NCBI RefSeq assembly: GCF_014356525.2
Contig: NC_052509.1
Coordinates: 28,476,390-28,540,389 of the forward strand
Reading direction: 5' to 3'
Source of the DNA: Nilaparvata lugens
Lineage: Eukaryota > Arthropoda > Insecta > Hemiptera > Delphacidae
Length of the DNA stretch: 64,000 nt
This document shows, in pieces, positions 55,534 to 64,000 of the stretch. The stretch's first letter is position 1. Each line of letters starts with the position of its first letter. Below the pieces are notes generated by a model, which searched no databases, was not told the DNA's origin, and worked only from the letters and a program-made list of their open reading frames with translations. Made by a program: the position numbers and the translations under genes.

Positions 55534-57692
55534 TTAATCCAACCTGTGTTTATTCGGCTTGAGATGTCAGCATCTATGCTTCCATCATGGCTGATTATGG
55601 AGCCTAAATATTTGCATTGAGTAACTATTGGGAGTGGAGTACCTTGCAATTGTATGTGTGCCTGCGCCTGATCATCATTGTCACCAAAGCTGCAGTGCAT
55701 ATAGACCGTCTTCTCTCTGCTAATTCTTAGGCCAGCTGCTTCCAGGCTGTTACGCCACAGATCAAGAGACTGTTGTAATTCTTCTGGCGTTTTTCTTATG
55801 AGAACAATGTCATCCGCATAAAGAACGTCCCAAGGTGGTGGATGCTGAATTTCTCTAGTGAGGTAGTCCATGACAAGGTTGAAGAGGAGTGGGCTCAGGG
55901 CTGAACCTTGATGAACCCCAACTTCCACACTAAACTCCTCACCAATTCCAGCCGGGCTCCTGACCTTTGTTTTAGCTCCATGATACATATCTCTTACCAC
56001 GTTTACATAGTACTCTGGGACTCCTTGTGCTCTCAATGCTTGCCAGATTAAATCTCTTGGCACTCTATCAAATGCCTTCTCTAGGTCAATGAACACTAAA
56101 TGCAAGTCTGCTTTATTTTCTCTGTGTTTTTCCATAAGGATTCTGACAGAGTGCACTGCATCAGTAGTGGACCTACCACTAACAAAGCCACATTGATTTT
56201 CTGTCACCGATGTTACTCCCAGCAGGCGTCTGTTCATCACTCTTTCCCAAATTTTAAATGTATGAGAGATGAGTTTCACTGCTCTGAAATTTTTACACAG
56301 ACGAACGTCACCTTTGTTCTTATAGAATGGTACAATGTAGCTTCTCCTCCATTCATCTGGAATTCCTTCACTGAGCACCGCATTGAAGACCCCAGTAATA
56401 AATTTCACCCCTGTGTCATTCAGCATTTTCCACACTTCCACTGGGATCTCATCTGGCCCCACAGCTTTGTTTGTGGCCATTTCATGGAGAGCTACCCTTA
56501 CCTCCTCCTCTGAAATGGACGGAATTGGCCCCATTGTCGGCAGTTCAGATTGCAGTGTCTCAATTGGAAATTCTTCATTGAGGAGATGACAATAATATTC
56601 TTTCCACCTTTTCCTTATGTCCTCATCTTTGGTGAGAAGCTGACCTTCCTCATTCTTTATAAATTTGACCATTCTGATGTCTTGACAGTTGTTGTGCCTC
56701 TGCTTGGCAGTCTTGAATATCAATTTTGAATCCTTGGTGGTCTCGATCTTTGTGTAGAAATCTTGCTCTGAAGCGGCCTTTGCCTGTGCAACAGCCCTTT
56801 TTGCAGCTTTCTTGGCCAGTTTATACTCGAGCTTAAATTTTTCTCTATCTTCTTGTATCTTGCTGCCTTGCCACCTTTTAAAAAGAAGCTTTTTCTCTTT
56901 CAGAATAATATCAATCTCAGGATTCCACCATCTGGTATCTTTGTCATTCTGTACAGCTCCTTTAGAAACTCCCAGACACTTTCTTGCTGTATCAAGACAG
57001 AACTCTTGTGCTTCGCTCCAGATGGTATTGACTTCTTCATACTGTGTCTTTGATTGAATGTAGTGGTTCATTTTTAGAGAAAAATCCCTACCCTCATCAC
57101 TATTAAGCTTCTGCCAGCGTATCTTTGGAGTCCTAACCTTTTTGGCCTTGAATGGGCTTGACATGATAAATTCAGCCACTAGGATTCGATGCTGGGCGGT
57201 GAGAGGCTCTCCTGGTATGACTTTGCAGTCTCTACATGTTTTCAACTTTTCTCTATTGGTTATTATGAAGTCAATCTGCGATGCCACATTTCCACTTCTG
57301 TAAGTAATAAGGTGCTGCTGCTGCTTGGTGAAAAAAGTATTAATTAACGCTAGATTGTGTGCTGATGCAAACTCAAGAATTTTTTCGCCTTCTGTATTAA
57401 CCTTTCCATAGCCATAATTTCCATGTATCCTGTTATAGACTGTTGTGGTCTGCCCTACATGTCCGTTCAGATCCCCACAGACATACGTGTTTTCATTGGA
57501 AGGTATGGCACATAAAAGATCGTTTATCTCTTCCCAGAATGTGTCTTTTTCAGCGTTTGTACAACCTGCTTGGGGTGCATAAGCACTTATGACATTCATG
57601 CAGCATTGATTGTCCAAAGCAAATTTAATAGACATCAATCTTTCACTGACTCTTTCCACTTCTACCACCCTTTCCTGGAGATCCCTATCCAC
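55416..57692 (-). pseudogene. RTE LINE ORF2, endonuclease end and reverse transcriptase
   Basis: A 758-aa frame: rest of the endonuclease (YAPQAG, VCGDLNGHVG, SQIDFIITN and the catalytic His in TAQHRILVAEF), a charged linker, then the RT with NKAVGPDEIPVEVWKML, CGFVSGRSTTDAV, HLVFIDLEKAFDRVPRD, VHQGSALSPLLFNLVMD and the active site VLYADDIVLI. It resembles the craniofacial-development-protein-2-like RTE proteins. The frame slips at about 55430-55530. Confidence 0.92.
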
Positions 57693-58318
57693 AACAATCC
57701 CACTCCATTTTGTGCTCTAGTACCATGATATATAAGTTTGTAGCCACAGCCAATGTTCCGTGATTTAGACCCCTTCCACTTTGTCTCTTGAATACAACAA
57801 ATATTATTGCGTCTACGTTGTAGTACTTTGCCCAATTCGGTGCTGCGTCCAGTCATTGAGCCCACGTTCCATGTTGAAATTCGCATTCTAGGTGCTTGTG
57901 GCGGTGCTCTAATGACATTTTCGTCGCTTCTGGGGAACGCCCTAGTATTTTCTCCATCCTGAGGTTCATCGCTTACGGGGGATGCCCTAGCTCTGGAAAT
58001 CGCAGTCTCATCGCTTCTGGGGGATGCCCTAGCCCTGGTAATCGCTCTATTAGTTGTACTATTCATGATCAAGGAGAAAATAATTGGCTGAAATTTAAGG
58101 CCGGCTGCCACCAGACGCCAAGAAATAAGAAAAGAAGAGATTGGCCAAGGAAGGCCAGACAAAAAGAATAAAGTGAGAATGACACAAAGCAAAGTCAGTG
58201 GAAAACGTATCATTCTAGGTTTTACAGGGCTCCGGTAACCCGTCCAGCACCACCACCACTCGCCATTCCAAATGAGACAGCGAGCAGAGCACCACCAGAC
58301 GACACACCAGAGCCCCAT
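57662..58318 (-). pseudogene. RTE LINE ORF2, N-terminus and start of endonuclease
   Basis: The likely start Met is at 58066-58064 (MNSTTNRAITRARASPRSDE). The N-terminal 60 residues contain three imperfect repeats of a RARASP-SDE segment. The apurinic-type endonuclease begins with RISTWNVGSMTGR and CCIQETKWKG, including the catalytic Asn and Glu. The frame shifts near 57680 into the next segment. Confidence 0.85.
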
Positions 58319-58554
58319 GACAGAAGTTCCAAAGCAGGAGGGAAGAAGAAGAAGGGAGTGAGAGAAGGGCTTTGGAACAAGGGGGTGTATCGGATTTGGT
58401 TCTCCAAATCAGGTCTCCATCCTGATTTGGATATCCAGGCGCACCATTCGTGGAGGAGCTTTCAGCTTTCTGGGCGAGTTGTTGCAAGATGTTAATTTGG
58501 AGAATACTTCGAAGCTGAAACCGATACCGTTACGCCCCACAAAACTTATTTTTC

Positions 58555-59074
58555 ACTTGAAGAAATATCGAAAAGGTGCATAGGACATTATTTTTTGTTC
58601 AGCTTGCTCGAATAATTTTTGGACTGTAAATTGAATAAAAATGGAAGAGAATAATTTATTTATGTAAGAATATCAGCACCTTTATTCAAAGCCATATTAA
58701 CTGCATGCGTATTCATATTGCCCATACAGCATTGATAAAACTGTATACGTTTATTTAGCACTTTGTCTCAAAAAACTGTTCTAGCTGAAAAATTAATAAT
58801 CCATGCCACATGTAGGCCTATACATTGCATCAGAAAAACGAAGTTTCAAAACTATGTTTTTGAGATTATTTCTTTGATGCAGCAGTTTCACATTCACCAT
58901 ATTATTATTATACAGTTTGTGAAAATAAAAATATAATTATCAAAACAATATTATTATAATCTTAATAATAATAATAATAACAATATTATTATTATAAATA
59001 TTTAACAATTATCAAAACAATATTATTGAGGAATCAGGTTGAATCAGGTAGGAAAGCAATAATAGAACAGCTGT
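58555..59074. other. Unassigned intron sequence with AAT microsatellite
   Basis: AATAAT/ATTATT runs fill about 58900-59030. No gene. Confidence 0.5.
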
Positions 59075-59350
59075 TTTTTTTTTGTTTTTTTAATTTTATC
59101 ATATGATTTGAATGTGGAATCGCCGTATGAAATCGTATGTCCCATAATTTGAACAAATTTGAACATCAATAATGAAAAATCTAGATGGAAAATTGAAATT
59201 TGGACTTCGAGGTACACGAGATTGATATTTTTAGAATCTTATGTGCAAAATTTGGAGATCTAAATCATTTCCGTTTTTCCGGTATGCAATCCACAAGTTG
59301 ACATGTTTTGATGCGAACAAACGAACACACGAACAAACACAACCCTACTC
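59075..59350. repeat. Dispersed repeat, pair of 11265-11530
   Basis: Shares GATGCGAACAAACGAACACA-type tail and GTATGCAATCCACAAGTTGA with the first copy. It ends at the apparent 5' border of the LINE that follows. Confidence 0.8.
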
Positions 59351-59577
59351 TTCCTTAAAGACCCTACTCTTCGCTTGAGAAGATAAGAAATGTTGGCAGG
59401 CTAACGTACAGAAGTTGGGCTCCCGTTTCAATCGGTGTTTTAAGTCGGTTATTGTTAACAGTTTTTATTCAAATTTTGACAAGGTGTGCTTTGAACAGCA
59501 TTACAGCCGATCTTGTCAACTGATAGTGGAAATCTCTTTTAGAAGTGTGTATAATCCATTTTTAAAGTTTTACATTA

Positions 59578-60469
59578 ATGTCTAAACCGAACACTCGTTT
59601 CGGAACCAAGGCCGTTGTTGGTGATAAGGCTGCATCGTCACCTGCCCAAAAGCAGCAGCAGCGTGCGCAACAGAACAAACAACAACAGAGGGGGGATACT
59701 AGCCGGCCTCACTCCTCTTCGTCTTGCTCGTCGGCTGCAGACGGCGTCCCCGTTGCCATGACGACCCAGAGCCAAATCACTGAGGCATTGGAAGCGCTGC
59801 TTCTCTGCGATGACTTCTGCGATCGGTTTGCGGCGAGAATAGAGGACCGTCTGCGTGACAGCCTATGTGCGACCGTCACCGCTGCGTTAGAAGGCAAGCT
59901 TCAGGCTGCTGTTGAGAGGATCGACATACTCTCCAAGGAGAATGGAGTTCTGAAAAAAGGTGGAGCAGCTTTAAATATCCAGTGACAACCGTTTGGATGG
60001 CCTCGCTCAGTATCAGCGGCGAAACAACGTGCGAGTGTCTGGCGTGCCGGAGACCGAGGACGATGACATATCGACGAGTGTGGTGGCCATGGCGGACCTC
60101 CTCAACTCCAAGCTGGGCTTGGAGATAAGGCCGGATGACATCGACCGGTGCCACCGCGTCGGGCGCAAAGCGAGGGCGAACGAGCAGTCTGGTGCACCAC
60201 CCCGACCTCGGCAGGTGCTCATTATATTCATCAGCTATCAGCGTCGCAGCAGTGTAATTTCATCCAGGCACAAGCTCAAGAGCACCGGATTTTCAATTCA
60301 CGAGGTCCTCACCAAGCCAAGACACATCTTCTTAAGGCGAGTGGCTGACAAAGTCTGCTACAAGAACGTGTGGTCCCGTGATGGCAAAGTGATTTGGAGA
60401 GAAAATGGTAAAATTTTTACACACACTTTCAATGACCCAAACGATAGGATACAAGTGGAAGACTCATAG
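59578..60469 (+). pseudogene. LINE A ORF1 protein, frameshifted
   Basis: Frames 59578-59985 and 59993-60469 together form one ORF1: a Gln/Ser-rich start, an acidic helical segment, a short coiled coil (ERIDILSKENGVLKKG), then an RRM-like core beginning QYQRRNNVRVSGVPETEDDD with IDRCHRVGR and a C-terminal domain. This order is that of L1-type ORF1 RNA-binding chaperones. One register change near 59985 breaks it. Confidence 0.85.
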
Positions 60470-61837
60470 AAACTGAGGAAGTGAGAGACTGAGTAGGAAA
60501 TTTGGTGAGTTGCAACTGTTTTCTTAAATTTTCCTCATCAATTGATATATGTTTCTCCTTGAATTTTATTATAAGTTATCACCTTAAACAGAATTGAATT
60601 GAAACCTTTTTTTAATCCTTCTCAATAAATTATAAATACTTTAATAATATCAGTCCAATGTTTTTTCTTCTCAAGGAAAACATGCTTCACTATGTTTCTA
60701 TTGAAGTATTCTGAATAAGGGAATTTCAATTACTATACCTCAATCTACTATAATTTCATATTCGATCATCATTGATATGGCCAGACTCCTTATTCCAATG
60801 TGAGATCAATAGGAGATTCCTCCTGTTTAATTATCATATTATTGAATCAATTCAAGATCAATCTACTAACATAATTTGAATGAATTAAGGGTGCTTGAAA
60901 GTTTCAAGAAGTATTCCAACATTTCCATATTTGTTTATTCCATTTTTCTTGCGTTACTTAATTTTTCTTCTCTCTTGAACGTTGATATGAATACGTCGAA
61001 TTCATGATGTATTATTACGATTTTCAAGAGAATGAAGAGTGCTTGAAAGTTTCAAGAAGGAATTTCTCATGTGTAATGTATTTTTATTTTTAATTTAATT
61101 AATATCATACTGATATCTTAGATATGAATCTTAATCCATTCTTTACTAATATAATTTGAATGAATTAAGGGTGCTTGAAAGTTTCAAGAAGTAATCCAAC
61201 ATGTTCATATTTGTTTAAACCATTTTTATTACCTTATTTAATTTTTCTTTTCTCTTCAACGTGATATGTTTGATATGAATCTCGAATCCATGTATTATAA
61301 CGATTCAAGAGAATGAGGAGTGCTTGAGGGTTTCAAGAAGTGATCTCACATTGTGTAATGTATTTTTATTTTTCATATCTTTAACTGTTTCAACGTTAAG
61401 AATATTGTCATACCATTTGTTTATCATATTATCACATCAACAGTAATTTCTATTACCGGTACTCATAAAACGAATGCATTTTGCTTCTCACAAATATATA
61501 TGCGAAAATAGCTCAGATTGTATCTCTAGTCGATATTTAGATATTTAGTGGGAACTCCACTATTTGTTCAAGTCTGAATACATGGTAAAATAATACATAC
61601 ATATAAATAGAAACGTTCTTATCTCAATTTCATTTTTTTTTCATTTAAAATACTTTAATCACTTATCTGTGACTCTTTATAGTCACGATACCTCTATATC
61701 TTTAAAATACCTCAATTATCAAATAAACTATTATTTTCTCAAATTACTCAATTACAAAACTATTCATTGTGTCATTGAATTTTATTTATAATACGATTCT
61801 TTGAAATTTTAATTCTTCTCATTTCTCAATTATTAAT
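60470..61837 (+). other. LINE A inter-ORF spacer with internal repeats
   Basis: 1.37 kb between ORF1 and ORF2, long for a LINE. The block AGGGTGCTTGAAAGTTTCAA with its flanks occurs at about 60888, 61028 (variant), 61168 and 61318 (variant), so it is a diverged repeat of about 140 and 280 bp. No gene. Confidence 0.6.
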
Positions 61838-62540
61838 ATGTCTGACTTCATAAATGAGCTGAAGTCAGTTTTTTGTGATCATTCAAATGCACTAAAGATG
61901 TGTCATATCAACGCCCAATCTCTACCGGCGCACTTTGATGAGTTCAAATTGATGCTCTCACGTGTTACGATTGATGTTATTTCCATAAGTGAAACGGTTT
62001 TGAAGCCAAGTCTTCTGTCTGGCTATTTTGAGGTCCCTGGATTTACCCTATTCAGGAACGATCGAACAGGTAAGGGTGGTGGAGGTGTTGCTGTGTACAT
62101 TCGATCGCAGTTTCCGGCCAAAGTAGTTGCATCGTCGCCCCAATTATACTCATGTTCACCTGAATTTATGATGGTTGAGGTTACGGTTGGCTCAGAGAAC
62201 TTTTTGGTTGTGGTTGTTCATTCTAGAAAACGACCTGGTTAATGTTATGCATAGTTATCAGCATGTAATCACTCTAGGGGACTTCAATGCAGACCAGATG
62301 AAGGATACATTTGAAAGTAGAAAGGTGAGGTCCCTATTCGAGTCAATGAGTATGACAATTCTCGATAGTTCACCCACTTTTCATACTGAGACTTGCCACA
62401 CGTTGCTTGATCTTGCGATTGTCAGTGATCCAGATTTTGTCTTATCAAATGGTCAAATGTCATTCAGTATGTCAGCTCATGATTTGATTTATATCATCTA
62501 TAGTCTTGAACATAACATCATTTATATGAGAGTGAGATAA
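61838..62540 (+). pseudogene. LINE A ORF2 endonuclease, truncated
   Basis: An exonuclease-endonuclease-phosphatase domain: MCHINAQSLPAHFDEFKLML, ISISETVLKP, RTGKGGGGVAVYIRS, then after a slip near 62215 the motif VITLGDFNADQ and HTLLDLAIVS. The frame ends at about 62540 where a second LINE begins; no RT follows in the window. Confidence 0.85.
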
Positions 62541-62734
62541 GAGTTATGAAAGCAGCTTGACGCGTCTCGTTTCGGCTCCTCAAAACTATTGTCGTTTCAG
62601 TCGGTTTTTCTCATTGAATCAGCGTGATTCTTTCATATATAGTGTGTGAAAGTGTTATCAAGTTCATCACCGAATCTTGTTGCGATCCACCTCATATATC
62701 TTGCGCAATTGAGAAATTTTAAAATCAAAGTAAC

Positions 62735-63568
62735 ATGTTTCCATCGCCAAAAGCTCTACGAAGCGGTTCTAAGGCGCAGGCTTCGATTGATAAGGCTGCT
62801 GCAGGAGATAAGCGCCCAGCCGTGCCAGTAAATCAACGGTCGAATTCGGCCCCCTCTGCCTCTTCGTCCAAAGGTGGAAGCGATACGGTGATGGGGGGAG
62901 GAGCGGCTCGAGAGAAATTCTCGGCATTCCTTTCCGATGACGAGTTCCTGAACAGGCTAGCGGATAAAGTTGCCGATAATCTATTCGATCGACTGGCAGA
63001 TACCATCTCCGCGCGCTTTATCCAAGCGTTTGAACCGCGACTGTCGGCGTTGGAGGCGAGAGTGGAGTCTCTTGCGGCTGAGGTTGTCGCCGTTCGCGAG
63101 GACGCGAGGGCCCGTCAGGTGCTGCTCGAAAACAGGATCGATGACCAGGAGCAGTACCAGCGGCGCAACAATGTGCGAATTTTTGGCGTGGAGGAGGTGA
63201 GGGGTGAGGACGTGACAGCCATCGTGACTGAAATATGCCGCGACAAGCTCAACGTTAATATAGACCCTGCACTGATTGACCGATGCCATCGCTCCGGCCG
63301 TGTTGTCGATCCAAGGCCCGGCGAGCCGCGACCTAGGCCGCGTCCGATACTGGTAAAGTTTATCAGTTATCAGACAAAACGTGCCGTTCTCTCCGTGCGG
63401 CGGCAGCTGAAGGGGTCCTCGATCACCATCCGTGAGGACCTCACTCGGAAGCGGAACAGCTTCTATCGCGAGGTGGCTGCTCGTGTGGGCCAAGCAAACG
63501 CCTGGACTGTTGATGGTACGGTAAAGTGGAGGGAGGGGGATAGAATTATGTTTCGGAGAAATTTCTGA
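62735..63568 (+). CDS. LINE B ORF1 protein
   Basis: Intact 277-aa frame, GC-richer than its surroundings. A basic Ser/Ala-rich start is followed by a helical region (FLNRLADKVADNLFDRLADT), a coiled coil (LEARVESLAAEVVAVRED), then the RRM-like core QYQRRNNVRIFGVEEVRGED with IDRCHRSGR and a C-terminal domain ending MFRRNF. Same architecture as LINE A ORF1 but clearly diverged, so a different subfamily. Role: RNA-binding chaperone of the retrotransposon particle. Confidence 0.88.
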   Translation: MFPSPKALRSGSKAQASIDKAAAGDKRPAVPVNQRSNSAPSASSSKGGSDTVMGGGAAREKFSAFLSDDEFLNRLADKVADNLFDRLADTISARFIQAFEPRLSALEARVESLAAEVVAVREDARARQVLLENRIDDQEQYQRRNNVRIFGVEEVRGEDVTAIVTEICRDKLNVNIDPALIDRCHRSGRVVDPRPGEPRPRPRPILVKFISYQTKRAVLSVRRQLKGSSITIREDLTRKRNSFYREVAARVGQANAWTVDGTVKWREGDRIMFRRNF

Positions 63569-63778
63569 TTAATTTAGTAGAAGCTGAACTATGAAATTGA
63601 ATTTAGAAATCGTAGTATCTATGTTTCTGTGAAAGACTTATCATTGGTTTATTATTATTTGATTCATTTTCCATTTTTCACTATTTTTTAAAAATATTTT
63701 ATCTATTACTTTTCTTTGTTCTCCTTATTAATTTTATATTTTTCTGAAATTTTAAATTATCGAGTAAAAATTTGTTCT

Positions 63779-63840
63779 GTCTTATATAAGACAGAACACA
63801 TTTACAAAGACAGAACACATTTACAAAGACAGAACACAGT
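63779..63840. repeat. Short tandem repeat, unit 19 bp
   Basis: GACAGAACACATTTACAAA occurs two to three times in tandem downstream of LINE B ORF1. Confidence 0.8.
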
Positions 63841-64000
63841 TTATCAGATCAAAGTTGGGTTTGTTCGCCATAATGAAATACTTTGTTTGCCATAATACTG
63901 TACGATTTAATGATTGATAATTATTTTTCTAAAACACAAGAATAGGTAGATAGTAATCTGTCTACAATTTTCTTACAACTTAGATGATATACTCTTATAG

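Larger units (their letters stand above)
55015..58535 (-). mobile_element. RTE-type LINE, nearly full length
   Basis: Flanked by a perfect 19-bp target duplication CCCACAAAACTTATTTTTC at 54996-55014 and 58536-58554. On the minus strand it ends in a (GAA)n tail, as RTE elements do, and encodes one endonuclease/RT protein. The 3.5-kb length fits a complete element. Two frameshifts are the only obvious lesions. Confidence 0.93.
62541..64000 (+). mobile_element. LINE B, 5' part, inserted at the end of LINE A
   Basis: A 5' leader of about 190 bp with AGTCGGTTTTTCTCATTG-type sequence precedes an intact ORF1. The element runs past the window end. Its abrupt start after a truncated endonuclease suggests insertion into LINE A. 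Confidence 0.65.

Overview
The window is animal nuclear DNA, most likely from an insect and plausibly a hemipteran such as a planthopper. It is AT-rich, has short spliced exons in long introns, carries a CCTAA/TTAGG-type (insect telomere) array, and is dense with transposons. The species is an inference; nothing here fixes it.

Only one host gene can be named: the 5' end of IFT122, a WD-repeat subunit of intraflagellar transport complex A, on the + strand. Coding exon 1 is 43749-43807 and exon 2 is 51931-52040. They join in phase through a Cys codon, with GT/AG borders on both sides of intron 1. A perfect RFX-type X-box lies at 43532-43545, about 0.2 kb upstream of the ATG, as expected for a ciliary gene. 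Intron 1 (8.1 kb) holds a 2.6-kb satellite built from a 16-bp unit with embedded telomeric pentamers, and a Penelope-like retroelement split by a MITE. Intron 2 runs past the window end and holds a broken tandem duplication, a nearly complete RTE-type LINE and two stacked LINEs with ORF1/endonuclease genes.

The largest single object is a Polinton/Maverick (adintovirus-like) element at 11934-30669. It has a 6-bp target duplication (TACATG) and inverted terminal repeats of about 0.85 kb, each carrying the same two small genes. Between them lie protein-primed DNA polymerase B, a PLA2-domain protein, packaging ATPase, minor and major capsid proteins, a core-like domain fused to an adenain-like protease, small zinc-finger and coiled-coil proteins, and a retroviral-type integrase. 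Polymerase, both capsid genes and integrase are broken, while the ATPase, PLA2 protein, protease and ITR genes are open. A 5-kb hAT transposon (17458-22471, 8-bp duplication AAAGATAC) sits in the 3' end of the polymerase gene.

Layout: 1-11.9 kb holds a minisatellite, Ty3/gypsy remnants, a foldback element, Helitron-like ends and dispersed repeats. 11.9-30.7 kb is the Polinton with nested hAT. 30.7-43.3 kb holds MITEs, a LINE fragment, a 4.2-kb structure with perfectly paired 710-bp inverted arms around exon-like islands, and a Tigger-like deletion derivative. 43.3-64 kb is the IFT122 promoter, exons 1-2 and transposon-filled introns. Most of the window is repeat-derived; the Polinton genes once formed a virion/transposition module, and IFT122 is the only part with a clear host function.
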